DNA of 64,000 bases from Bryobacteraceae bacterium (GTDB lineage: Bacteria > Acidobacteriota > Terriglobia > Bryobacterales > Bryobacteraceae): contig JAHCHE010000029.1 of assembly GCA_026129905.1 (NCBI GenBank), forward strand, positions 48,898 to 112,897, read 5' to 3'. This document shows, piece by piece, positions 35,199 through 43,554 of this stretch; the first letter of the stretch is position 1; each line of letters starts with the position of its first letter. The translations under genes and the position numbers were made by a program. Under the pieces are notes generated by a model. It was given only the letters and a program-made list of their open reading frames with translations. It was not told the origin of the DNA and ran no database searches.

Positions 35199-38054
35199 TC
35201 AGCCGGCCCGCACGGCAAACACCCGCCGCGCCTCCGCGACGGTCATCGGCGGCGCTTCGGGCTGGAATCGATCCGAGAGCACGTGCCGCAGGATGCCGTC
35301 GAGCAGGTATTCGGCCTCGGGGTATCCATGCAGCACTCCGGAGGCAAGACGGAGCGCCGTCGTCAGGATCCGCCCCTGTCCGATTCGTCCTTCGCAGAGG
35401 ATGCCGTGTCGATACAGCTTCCAGCGGCTCTCCGGCTTCCACCAATCGCCCGGCGATGCGCCCGGCTGAGGCCCGGTGCTCAGTCCCCAGATGATCGCGG
35501 GGAGTTTGATACGTTCCAGGGAATCCCGCGCGGTCAAGTCGACCGCGGGAATGCCTTCGGCGTCCGTTCCCTCGCCAAAAAGGCGGGCGAACTGGTAAGC
35601 GCAGAAGCCGTCGTGTGGAAATCCCGAGATGAGCGGATGATCCTCGATCCATGTGCCACTGCTGCGTATCCACGGCGGCCAGAATGCGATCGGCTGGGTA
35701 CGCTGGAGGGCGCCGGCGCCGGCCAGGAGGACAACGAGGCCTCCGCCGGCGATATAGTCCAGAACCGACGGGGTCATGCGGTCGGCGATCACCGCGCGCG
35801 CCTCGCCGAGCGACAAGCCGGAGTCGAGGCCGTAACGCCTGGCGACCGTTGGGTCGGCCAGAAGACTTGCCACGCCGCGGGCATCCGGACGCAACCCGCC
35901 CGCCGGGAACACCCAGAAGTCCCATGCGTTGTCCTGGACGCAAACGGAGGATTCCAGCCTGGCGCGCAGTTCGATGCGTCCCGGCTCGGCGAGGTTGAAC
36001 GGGCCAAGCCGAAGGGCGGCGATCTGTTTCACCTCGCCGATCGCCACGCGCAGGTCCTCGACTACGCCGCCGAGGAGTTGGTCTTGCCCCGCCGCCACTT
36101 GCCACGCCAGCCGGCCTCCCTGAATGGGGGCCTCGCCGAAATGGGAGACAATCAGCGCCACGTCCTCGGGTTGGTCCGACGAAAGTGCGCGGCCGATGGG
36201 ACCCGCGTCAATCGATAGTACCGTCTCGCGATTGAAGCGAAGTATCGGCGCCGGATCGGGGAACTTCTCGGGTTCATAAACCGTGCTGAACATGCCGTAG
36301 CACGTCATGTCGCCTTCCGGGCCAGCCGGAAAGTCGGTGAAACACCAGTACGCGTATCCGTCCATCGTCTTCCGCGCGCGGGCGGACTCAAATTCGTTCT
36401 TCAGATACAGGTGAAAAAGCTCGAGCGAGCGCCGCCGGATCTCCGGGTACCGCCTGGTGAGTCCGAGTTCCGCAACCTGCCGGCGATAGGCTGAAATGCA
36501 GTTGTCGTCCTGATAGACTCCGGACCATTTCTTGTCAATTGTCAGATCGGGCAGGGGCCCCCGGTAGGTATTCGGGAACTCGTGCCAGATATGAGGCCGG
36601 CTCCGATAGCGGGCGTCGTCGATTTCAAACGCGCGCCGCTGTGTGATGATGTCCGTCGGAAAGACATCCGCGCCATCGGAAGCGACAAAGAAGCGAGTAG
36701 GATCGACCTTTCGGAACGCGTCGTGCGCGTACTGAATGTAGTCCATCCAGATCGGGTCCGGGGTTTCGCCTTGACACTCGAAGAACTCGTTGCCCGAACT
36801 CCAGATGTACCAGGACGGATGGTTTCTGTAGGCCTTCGCGATGCGCGACACCTGGTTCTTCAGAAGCGGGATCGCCTCGGGGATCTTCTGGTACACCTCT
36901 CCTTCGGCCATGATCAGGAATCCGGTCTCGTCGGCGGCCTGGAAGACCTCTTTCGACGGAGTGTGTCCGAGATAGCGCGCCGCGTTGAACCCGTAGCGTT
37001 TGGCCAACCGGAACCTTTCGATCGACACTTGCTTGTCAGGACGCAGGACGCCCGTCGTCACCTCAACGCTGTCGTCGCCGATGCCCCGGACGAAGTAGGG
37101 CCGGCCGTTAAGCAGAAGGCGCCCGTCGGGGGTTGCTTCGAACTCGCGCATTCCGAAGCGATCTTCAACCCGATCAATCGCCCGTGCGTTTGAGATCAGG
37201 TCCGTTTCGATTGTATAGAGGAAAGGATCTTCCGGCGACCAGGTCCGGCAATCCGGCAAGGCGACATCGATGGCAGCCACGGCGCTGCCGGTTTCACCGG
37301 CGGCGATTTCCACCGTCCCCTCGCCCGTGGCAAATTGTTTTCCCCCCGGCTCCCGTATGCGAACGGAAAGACGGCCCGTCCAGCCGGGCTCCGGAGCGTT
37401 TCGATGAAGCGTCGTCCTGATCCGCGCGCGCTTGCCTCTGACGTCGGGCATGACAAAGAGGTCGTCAATCCGGGGGTCGGACCTGGCCTCGAGGTACGCT
37501 TCCCGATACAACCCGCCCCACCGCGCGACGAAGTTGAACATGCCGACCGGCGCCGGACCGGCGCTATCCACGCGGCAGGCAATTACGTTGTCGGCCCCGG
37601 TCGTCAGGGCTTCCGTGACGTCGAACTCGTAAGGCGTCAGGAAGCCTTCGACATAACCGGCCAAGCGGTTGTTCACGAATACGTGGGCGGAGTTGGCCGC
37701 GCCTCCGATATGGATCCAGAGGCGCCTTCCGGCCCATTCCGGGGGAATTCGCGCGATGCGCCGGTACCAGGCTTTGCCCTGGTAGTTGTGGCGCAGGTAA
37801 CGGTCTGGCGGTCCGAATCCCTGCGCCTGCCAGCAACCCGGAACCTCGATGGCGTCCGGATAGGAGGCATCCTCGGCGAACCATCGCCTGCGGACGCCCT
37901 CGTTCTCCGGGTCCATCCGGAATTCCCAGGTCCCATTCAGCGAAAGCCGGGGTCTGGCGGCTCCCGTCGAAGAAGCGCTGGCTGGAAGTCCGGCCAGCCC
38001 CGCGGCCGCAGGGATGGAAGCGGCGCGTAGAAACTCGCGGCGGGTTGCGTTCAT
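35199..38054 (-). CDS. Tat-exported GH2-family glycoside hydrolase
   Basis: The 951-aa protein starts with a Tat leader (NATRREFLRAASIPAAAGL). A sugar-binding jelly-roll (SLNGTWEFRMDPEN, GKAWYRRIARIPPEWAGRRL), an immunoglobulin-like domain and the TIM barrel follow. The acid/base Glu is in WYIWSSGNEFFEC, and the nucleophile region is near GYAYWCFTDFPAG. A C-terminal beta-rich and ThuA- or glutamine-amidotransferase-like segment (GGGLVVLLAGAG, about 740-900) is an addition beyond classical GH2 enzymes. It may act as beta-galactosidase, beta-glucuronidase or rhamnogalacturonan side-chain hydrolase. It begins 3 bp after the GH5-like gene ends. Confidence 0.85.
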   Translation of the reverse strand: MNATRREFLRAASIPAAAGLAGLPASASSTGAARPRLSLNGTWEFRMDPENEGVRRRWFAEDASYPDAIEVPGCWQAQGFGPPDRYLRHNYQGKAWYRRIARIPPEWAGRRLWIHIGGAANSAHVFVNNRLAGYVEGFLTPYEFDVTEALTTGADNVIACRVDSAGPAPVGMFNFVARWGGLYREAYLEARSDPRIDDLFVMPDVRGKRARIRTTLHRNAPEPGWTGRLSVRIREPGGKQFATGEGTVEIAAGETGSAVAAIDVALPDCRTWSPEDPFLYTIETDLISNARAIDRVEDRFGMREFEATPDGRLLLNGRPYFVRGIGDDSVEVTTGVLRPDKQVSIERFRLAKRYGFNAARYLGHTPSKEVFQAADETGFLIMAEGEVYQKIPEAIPLLKNQVSRIAKAYRNHPSWYIWSSGNEFFECQGETPDPIWMDYIQYAHDAFRKVDPTRFFVASDGADVFPTDIITQRRAFEIDDARYRSRPHIWHEFPNTYRGPLPDLTIDKKWSGVYQDDNCISAYRRQVAELGLTRRYPEIRRRSLELFHLYLKNEFESARARKTMDGYAYWCFTDFPAGPEGDMTCYGMFSTVYEPEKFPDPAPILRFNRETVLSIDAGPIGRALSSDQPEDVALIVSHFGEAPIQGGRLAWQVAAGQDQLLGGVVEDLRVAIGEVKQIAALRLGPFNLAEPGRIELRARLESSVCVQDNAWDFWVFPAGGLRPDARGVASLLADPTVARRYGLDSGLSLGEARAVIADRMTPSVLDYIAGGGLVVLLAGAGALQRTQPIAFWPPWIRSSGTWIEDHPLISGFPHDGFCAYQFARLFGEGTDAEGIPAVDLTARDSLERIKLPAIIWGLSTGPQPGASPGDWWKPESRWKLYRHGILCEGRIGQGRILTTALRLASGVLHGYPEAEYLLDGILRHVLSDRFQPEAPPMTVAEARRVFAVRAG

Positions 38055-38056
38055 TT

Positions 38057-39385
38057 TCAACTCGCGAGGATCCTGCGGTTTACGCCCTTCAGCCACTCGA
38101 TCTGTGAAGCGTCATGCCAGGTCAGCGTGTCCGGACGCGTGTAGCCGGTTGGCAGAATGCCCCAGTGTCCGGTGGCGATAGCGAAATCCACGAAGGCTTC
38201 TTCGTCGGAGCGGCCTTCTGGAGTCATCACGAAACGCGATCGTTGCGGCGGGTAAAGAATGCCGCCTTCATCCACAACGAGGGGCAGGCTCGTGGCCTTG
38301 GCATAGTCGGCGGCCGCCTGGTATTTCTTCTGCATCGAGTCCCGGATGCGCTGACGGTACTCCGCGTGGTGCGCCAGGCACCATTCGTCGAATTTCTCGT
38401 CGTTCAGGTTCTCGTATAGCCATGCAATCGGCAGCCAACTTTGCCGGACATGGGCGCCGCGCCGAAGAATCTCTTCCCAAGACATCGGGTTCGGCTTAAG
38501 GTGCGTTCGCAGGAATTCGCTTTGCGACGGGTCAAGAGGCTTTCCGCGGCGGATGCCCCCGATACCCGCCTCGCGCCAGAACGCCTGGGGGAGCCCGTCC
38601 GAGTAGACGTGATGGTCGGCGACCTGGAGGTTGTCCGGGCCCCACTTCGCGAAATCGAAGGCGCTCCCGTAATCGACGGTGATCAGCAGGTCCGGATGCC
38701 TCTCGCGGAGAAATGCCACGGCTTGGCGGGCCAGTTCTTTCAATTGCTCGTCGGAGCAGGCGGGAGACGGGGTTTCCGCCGCCACCCACGCGGCGAAGGT
38801 CTGGTTCGGCGTCCCCGGCGCCGCGCAGAATATCGCCGGGTAGTTAAATTCGTTGATGACCTCGACGAAGGCGATACGCTTGTCGAGTTTGCGTTTCCGA
38901 ATTTCGGCCAGCAGCCGGTCGTAGTGAGCGGCCAGCAACATCAGGCGGTCATTGTAGGGCACGCTGACGATCTCGTCCCGGATGCGCTCGTCGGCGACAT
39001 GACTGAGAGCGTCCTGGTATTCCCATGAGGTCAGGATCACGTACAGCCCGCGTTTCTCGGCCAGTTCGAACAGGCGGATCACGCGCTCGTGGACGTCGTG
39101 AACGCCGCCGCAACCGGCCCACTGTGCCCACGGGAACGGCCTGTCCCGGCTACCCCAACCCCGACGCGCTCGAGGAATCTGCCACTGTTGGCGGGCCGTC
39201 GACCTGGCTCCGCCCGCGCGAGGCCGGATCGATCGCGCCGGGGATCCACTCCCCCCGCCTGAATCGCCTGCGCATGGACGCAGGGCTCGACCTCGCCCTG
39301 GTAGTGTTCCGAATAGGCTACAGGACGTAATGCTTGGGCACGCGCTTGTTGTTAGCCGCGCGCCTGCTCGGAGCCCAGTATCCAC
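38057..39385 (-). pseudogene. GH5-like cellulase/mannanase-family gene with damaged 5' end
   Basis: From about codon 85 (PFPWAQWAGCGGVHDVHERV) to the end the product looks like a TIM-barrel glycoside hydrolase: LFELAEKRGLYVILTSWEYQ, RIAFVEVINEFNYPAIFC with the acid/base Glu in NEF, LLITVDYGSAFDFAKWGP, and PLVVDEGGILYPP with a Glu at the nucleophile position. The first 84 codons of the open frame are Arg/Ser/Gly-rich and unlike any leader. A neighbouring frame around 39230-39320 reads AYSEHYQGEVEPCVHAQA, which looks coding. So a frameshift and probably a truncation removed the true start. It precedes the GH2 gene by 2 bp. Confidence 0.5.
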
Positions 39386-39744
39386 TCCGCGAAGGGAAAC
39401 GCGTCCCTCTCTTCCTCGATCATGTTGTGCTGCGCAATGGCGATGAACCGCCGCGCGAGGTATACAGCGTCGGGGGTGTTTTCCAACGATTCGAGTAGCC
39501 GCTCGCCAATCTCCAACGCTTCTTCGTGTTGCGCCGTCAGCTTTGCCGCAAGCTTCGGATCGCGGGCCTTCAAGGCCGCCAGGAACGACTCCTCCGTTAC
39601 GTAGTGCCGCGCGATCGACTCCGCCAGTTCCCGTATCGCGTCAGCCTCCATCTCCCCGGAGCGAATTGCTTCGGAGAGCAGGTCGAGACCCGCCTCGATC
39701 GCGCGGTGTTCCTCGATGAGCGCCGTGATGAAGGATCGATCCAA
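39352..39744 (-). CDS. Hemerythrin HHE-domain protein
   Basis: The 130-aa protein shows the hemerythrin four-helix pattern with iron ligands: ITALIEEHRAIEAGL (His), IARHYVTEESFLAAL (His, Glu), LTAQHEEALEIG (His, Glu) and FIAIAQHNMIEEERDAFPF (His, Glu). Such proteins bind oxygen, nitric oxide or iron. The only in-frame initiation codon before the first ligand is TTG 39744. The upstream sequence GATAAT sits 6 nt before it, which again suggests a leaderless message. It is a single gene, probably cytoplasmic. Confidence 0.8.
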   Translation of the reverse strand: MDRSFITALIEEHRAIEAGLDLLSEAIRSGEMEADAIRELAESIARHYVTEESFLAALKARDPKLAAKLTAQHEEALEIGERLLESLENTPDAVYLARRFIAIAQHNMIEEERDAFPFAEWILGSEQARG

Positions 39745-39795
39745 GCCACCATTATCCAGGCGGGACGCGAGCCGTGACGCAAATAGCCCTATGCG

Positions 39796-40341
39796 TCAGG
39801 CTTCCGAACTCGCGTCGCGCGCTCCGCCGAGCCTCCGCGGTTCCGCCGGAAGGGTGCCGAATACGACGTCCCACAGTGGAGACGTGACGCCGTAACAGAC
39901 CCGCTCGTCGGCGAAGTGGTGGTGGAAGTGCCGCTTGCGCAGCGCTCGGAGAATGCGCCCGCCGCGCCGGCCGCTGTGAAGGCGCAGGTGAATGAGTTCG
40001 TAGCCGAGGTAGCCGGCAATCACGCCCGTGGCGATCAGCGCGGCTCGCGCCGCCGAACCGGTCGCCGGCCACAGCAGCAGCCACAGCGCTCCGGCCCCGG
40101 ACAGCGACAGCCAGAGCGGAGCGAGTATATGGCGTCGATCGGCCGGGTCGCGGTGATGCTCATAGTGAGGCGCAAAGCCGTGAAAAGCGTACCGGTGCAT
40201 CAGGTATTCGAGCGCCGTCCACAGCGCCACGCCGGCCGCGAAATACGCCGCCGCGCTCGACGCTCCCACCGCACCGGAACGGACCGAAAGCCACCAGGCG
40301 CATGCCACCAAAGGTCCATATACCCAGAGCCGGACCGTCAT
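39796..40341 (-). CDS. Fatty-acid hydroxylase / sterol-desaturase family membrane protein
   Basis: The 181-aa membrane protein carries the His clusters of the di-iron hydroxylase superfamily: HRYAFH, HYEHH, HLRLH and HFHHHF, between four transmembrane segments. Bacterial relatives hydroxylate fatty acids or carotenoids. The C-terminal GVTSPLWDVVFGTL block is typical. It starts at ATG 40341 with TATACT 7 nt upstream. Monocistronic. The substrate is unknown. Confidence 0.85.
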   Translation of the reverse strand: MTVRLWVYGPLVACAWWLSVRSGAVGASSAAAYFAAGVALWTALEYLMHRYAFHGFAPHYEHHRDPADRRHILAPLWLSLSGAGALWLLLWPATGSAARAALIATGVIAGYLGYELIHLRLHSGRRGGRILRALRKRHFHHHFADERVCYGVTSPLWDVVFGTLPAEPRRLGGARDASSEA

Positions 40342-40348
40342 CGCTTTC

Positions 40349-40354
40349 AGTATA
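40349..40354 (-). promoter_or_regulatory. TATACT -10 element of the fatty-acid hydroxylase gene
   Basis: Reading the minus strand, TATACT is followed by GAAAGCG (7 nt) and then the ATG at 40341. No ribosome-binding sequence fits, so the transcript is probably leaderless. Confidence 0.5.
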
Positions 40355-40383
40355 AGGTCGTCCGGTTGCGCCGCTCGACTATG

Positions 40384-41817
40384 TCAATCCGTTCCTTCCC
40401 GATCCGTCAGCCCAAAGCAATAGACCGCGTCATGCGTTCGCACGTAGAGCCTGCCCCCCGCGATGGCCGGAGTAGCTTTGCATACGCTACCCAGTTTGTT
40501 GAGCGCAATCGGCGCCCACTGTTCCCCGGCCCGTAACACCGTGGCGTTGCCTTCGTCGCTGATCGCGTAGATCTTTCCATCGGCCGCCACCGGCGACGAA
40601 TAGTACGCCCCGAGCGCGCCGGCCAGCCGCGCCTGTTTCAGGATTTCTCCCGTTTTCACGTCGAACGAGGTGAAAATCCCTCCCTCCTTCAATGTGTACA
40701 GCACTCCGCGATAAACCAGCGGCGAAGGCACGTTCGGCAGCGAACGCGCGTTCTTCCACAGGAAGTGGCTCTCCGTCACGTCGCCCTCCCCGCCCAACCG
40801 GTAGGCGCGGAGCGCATTTTCGCCGGCCCGCCGTTCCCGAAACTGCTCCCAGTCGCGCTCCTCCAGAAAGCCTGTATTGTCCAAATCGAGGTAATCGTCG
40901 AACCGGTTTTTCGCCCGTTCGTCGACGATTTCGTCCTTCGATAGTCTGCCGTCTTTGTCGCGATCAAGCTGCGCCAGCGCCTCCTCGAACGGCGGGATGA
41001 CCTCCTGCTGCCCGGGATCCGATTCTCCCGAGTAAGTGACGAAGTAAACCACATCGCCGGCGATCACCGGCGTCGGCTTGACCTGCCATGGTAGTCTCCG
41101 CACCCACCACAGCTCCTCGCCCGTCGCAAGGTCGTATCCGGAAAGCCGGTACGAGCCCGCCACCAGCGCCTGAAGCTTTCCCTCCGGCGGCCGGTACAGC
41201 ACCGGCGTGGCGTAGCCTCGCTGCGCGTGCGGCCGTTCTGTCCGCCATTTCACGCGGCCGGAACGCTTGTCGATGGCGAGCAGGAACGAGCCCGCGTCCT
41301 GGTCGCATTGCATCAGCAGCATGTCGCCGCTCAGCACCGGAGACGACCCGTGCCCGAATGGATTGTTGAACGGTCCGAGCGGCATCCGCCACAGTTCTTC
41401 TCCGTCCGGCCCGTAGGCGAGCAAGCCGAAGTCCTGGAAGAACGCGTATACGTTGCGGCCGTCGGTTGCCGGCGTCGCCGCCGCCGGATGATTCGTCGGC
41501 TGCATTTCCTGCCTACGCGGCCGGGGAGCCTCGCGCCGCCAGGCGATCCGTCCCGAGGCCCGGTCCAGCGCCAGCGTGAACAGCTTCTCGTCTTCCATGG
41601 CCGTGATGAAGACGCGGTCGCCGGCAACCGCGGGCGACGAATGCCCCGGAGGCGTCGCCGTTTTCCAGATGACGTTTCTGTCCGGCCCGAACTCCACCGG
41701 AAGACTGGTTTCACCGGAAACGCCGGATGCATTCGGTCCGCGGAACTGCGGCCACTCGGAAGCGGCGGGGAGGCCCGCCCAACAGAGAACAAGAATCAAA
41801 CCCGGAATTCGCCCCAT
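40384..41817 (-). CDS. Secreted PQQ-like beta-propeller protein with EF-hands
   Basis: The 477-aa product has a signal peptide (MGRIPGLILVLCWAGLPAAS) and a PQQ-type eight-bladed propeller: WPQFRGPNASGVS, FTLALDRASGRIAWRRE, FLLAIDKRSGRVKWRTE, SGYDLATGEELWWVRR and TSFDVKTGEILKQARL. An insertion around residues 275-325 carries two EF-hand loops (DRDKDGRLSKDE and DLDNTGFLEERD). The PQQ ligands of alcohol dehydrogenases are not evident, so it is more likely a structural or binding propeller common in Planctomycetes and Acidobacteria. ATG 41817 was chosen at the signal peptide. Confidence 0.8.
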   Translation of the reverse strand: MGRIPGLILVLCWAGLPAASEWPQFRGPNASGVSGETSLPVEFGPDRNVIWKTATPPGHSSPAVAGDRVFITAMEDEKLFTLALDRASGRIAWRREAPRPRRQEMQPTNHPAAATPATDGRNVYAFFQDFGLLAYGPDGEELWRMPLGPFNNPFGHGSSPVLSGDMLLMQCDQDAGSFLLAIDKRSGRVKWRTERPHAQRGYATPVLYRPPEGKLQALVAGSYRLSGYDLATGEELWWVRRLPWQVKPTPVIAGDVVYFVTYSGESDPGQQEVIPPFEEALAQLDRDKDGRLSKDEIVDERAKNRFDDYLDLDNTGFLEERDWEQFRERRAGENALRAYRLGGEGDVTESHFLWKNARSLPNVPSPLVYRGVLYTLKEGGIFTSFDVKTGEILKQARLAGALGAYYSSPVAADGKIYAISDEGNATVLRAGEQWAPIALNKLGSVCKATPAIAGGRLYVRTHDAVYCFGLTDREGTD

Positions 41818-41876
41818 CGTACGTCCACTTTTAGCACGAATTACGGGCCGCGCGGCAGCGGAAGCGAAGCCGCTCC

Positions 41877-42740
41877 TCAGATGCCGGCGAGAAACGACCG
41901 CAAGACTTCGAGCGTCTGTTTCTTTCCTTCGCGGCGGACGTTGTGGCCGGCGCCATCGATATGCACAATCTTCCCGCGCTTCAGCAAGCCCGCCGTCTCT
42001 TCGTTCTCGCGCCGGACGTCGCCCTGCGCGTCGGCTTTCAGAATCAGCGTCGGCGCAGCGATCTTTGGAAATAGCTCCTTCATCGCGGGACGGCCTGCAT
42101 AGCTCACCATCGCGGTCCCTGGATGATGACGCCGCTTCGACGGCGCCCAGATCTCGCATTCGGATTGACCCCAGGCCGGGGAATTCTGCATGCACTGGTC
42201 GACGAGTTGCTCCACCGGCGTGTTATTTCTCGCGAGGATTTCCGCCCGCCGTTTCTCCGGGTCGCCAAGCCCTCCTGGACGGCGGGCGCCCAGTCCCGGG
42301 TCCTCCAGCACCACCGCGCGCGGAACATCCGGGCACTTCGCCGCGAACCACGCTACGGATGCGCTGCCCATCGAGTGCCCCATCAGGATCGGCTTCTCCA
42401 GCTTCAGTTCCCGAATCAGGCCCGCCAGGTCTTCCACCTGAGCGTCCGGCGCGTCCCCCGGCATCGGCGGATCCGAAAGCCCATGCCCCCGCGCGTCGAA
42501 CATGATGATGTCGTAATCGCCGGCCAGTTCCTTGGCGAGATTCGTCCAGCACAATCCGTCATCGGACGACCCATGCGCCAGGACCATCGCCGGTTTCTCG
42601 CCGCCCGTGCGCCAGTAGTGAATCCGGATGCCGTTCGCCATCACGTAACCGTCGGCCCAACCCGGGGGCGAACCCGCTTGCCCCTGGACCGAAAATGCCG
42701 CTGCGCATGCCGCGATGAAAAGCCCAAATCGAAGCGCCAT
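41877..42740 (-). CDS. Secreted alpha/beta hydrolase
   Basis: The 287-aa protein has a signal peptide (ALRFGLFIAACAAAFSVQG). The alpha/beta-hydrolase fold shows the oxyanion loop LAHGSSDDG, IMFDARGHGLSD, the nucleophile elbow ILMGHSMGSASV with the catalytic Ser, a late Asp region (LILKADAQGD) and the catalytic His in IDGAGHNVRRE. Esterases, lipases or haloalkane dehalogenases fit. The start ATG 42740 has GGGAGG upstream. Single gene; the substrate is unknown. Confidence 0.85.
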   Translation of the reverse strand: MALRFGLFIAACAAAFSVQGQAGSPPGWADGYVMANGIRIHYWRTGGEKPAMVLAHGSSDDGLCWTNLAKELAGDYDIIMFDARGHGLSDPPMPGDAPDAQVEDLAGLIRELKLEKPILMGHSMGSASVAWFAAKCPDVPRAVVLEDPGLGARRPGGLGDPEKRRAEILARNNTPVEQLVDQCMQNSPAWGQSECEIWAPSKRRHHPGTAMVSYAGRPAMKELFPKIAAPTLILKADAQGDVRRENEETAGLLKRGKIVHIDGAGHNVRREGKKQTLEVLRSFLAGI

Positions 42741-42897
42741 TTTGCCTCCCTGTTGACGGAATCGCCGCGATTGTAACAGATCGCCAAACCGGCGCGCCCT
42801 GGTTATCGAACGATCCGCGCACTGCCGGCAACGTTCCGGAGACGGAACGTCAGGAGCGAACCAGCCCGGCCGCTCGCCGTCGGGGGCGGCGGCAATG

Positions 42898-43254
42898 TCA
42901 GCTCAGGCCCAGTTCCTCCGCCGCTTGCCTCAGCCCCCTGTCAAGCGTCCACAACCGGCAGCCGGAGAGCAATGCCGAGGCGAGCAGGTGCATGTCAATC
43001 CAGCCCAGTCCCCGTCCCCATAGACTGCGAACTTCGATTAACTCCAGGACTTCCTCATCGGATGCCGGCATCGCCTGAGGGAGCGCTTCCAGGTAGGCCA
43101 GGATAGCCGGCCGATTGTCGAGATTGCCGCAGGCCAGTTCACCGGATACATATGAATGCATCAGAACGAGCCCCTCCGACAGCCGATCCGCCAAATCTTG
43201 ATCGCCGTGCCGAAAGTGCCGGATCCACACGGAGGTGTCGGCAAGCGCCATCAT
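42898..43254 (-). CDS. vapC: VapC-type PIN-domain toxin ribonuclease
   Basis: The 118-aa protein is a PIN-domain RNase: LADTSVWIRHF gives the first acidic ligand, SGELACGNLDNR the Glu, GLGWIDMHLLASALL the third acid and CRLWTLDRGLRQAA the last Asp. Such toxins cleave tRNA or rRNA when free of the antitoxin. ATG 43254 overlaps the antitoxin stop in an ATGA arrangement. The start could also be the second codon Met. Confidence 0.9.
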   Translation of the reverse strand: MMALADTSVWIRHFRHGDQDLADRLSEGLVLMHSYVSGELACGNLDNRPAILAYLEALPQAMPASDEEVLELIEVRSLWGRGLGWIDMHLLASALLSGCRLWTLDRGLRQAAEELGLS

Positions 43255-43442
43255 GCCGGCCGCCGTCTCGGGACCTTCGCCAGTTTAGGTTGCGTTCCGC
43301 CGAGCGCTGCAAGGCGTTTGCCCGCTTCCCGCGCAATCAGCGCCTCCAGTCCGGCCCGCACCAGCGCTGTCTTCTCCTGAATGCCCGTAAGCTGCCTGGC
43401 TCGCTCAACGAGACTCTCGTCGAGAATCAACGTGGTTCGCAT
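43251..43442 (-). CDS. vapB: VapB-type ribbon-helix-helix antitoxin
   Basis: The 63-aa antitoxin begins MRTTLILDESLVERARQLTG, a ribbon-helix-helix DNA-binding start, followed by EKTALVRAGLEALI and a basic C-terminal tail for toxin binding. ATG 43442 was chosen over Met at 43448 because a promoter with a -10 hexamer ends 7 nt before it. The dyad at 43452-43470, overlapping that promoter, is a good operator for autoregulation by VapB/VapC. Its stop overlaps vapC by ATGA. Confidence 0.85.
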   Translation of the reverse strand: MRTTLILDESLVERARQLTGIQEKTALVRAGLEALIAREAGKRLAALGGTQPKLAKVPRRRPA

Positions 43443-43449
43443 GCTCATC

Positions 43450-43479
43450 AGTATGCATGGAGCATGCATATCCGGTCAA
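43450..43479 (-). promoter_or_regulatory. vapBC promoter (TTGACC, 18 bp, CATACT)
   Basis: On the minus strand TTGACC (43479-43474) and CATACT (43455-43450) are separated by 18 bp. CATACT ends 7 nt before the vapB ATG at 43442, implying a leaderless or nearly leaderless transcript. Confidence 0.55.
43452..43470. promoter_or_regulatory. Putative VapB operator, 8-bp perfect dyad
   Basis: TATGCATG and CATGCATA form a perfect inverted repeat around a GAG centre, sitting in the spacer and -10 of the vapBC promoter. Ribbon-helix-helix antitoxins usually bind such dyads, so this fits autorepression. Confidence 0.6.
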
Positions 43480-43541
43480 TCGTACGCTCAGTCCGGGACG
43501 CTTGGGCTTTTCCCCAGTCGCTGCCGCTCCTGCCACTGTGC

Positions 43542-43547
43542 TAAATT
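43542..43547 (+). promoter_or_regulatory. TAAATT -10-like element of ugd
   Basis: TAAATT (TANNNT type) ends 7 nt before ATG 43555, and no ribosome-binding site is visible. This repeats the spacing found at amidohydrolase, uvrB and fatty-acid hydroxylase genes. Confidence 0.4.
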
Positions 43548-43554
43548 GCGAGCA

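Noticed and set aside
40384..41817. Quinoprotein alcohol dehydrogenase
   Set aside because: The propeller lacks recognisable PQQ and calcium ligands and a haem domain; EF-hands point to a different role.
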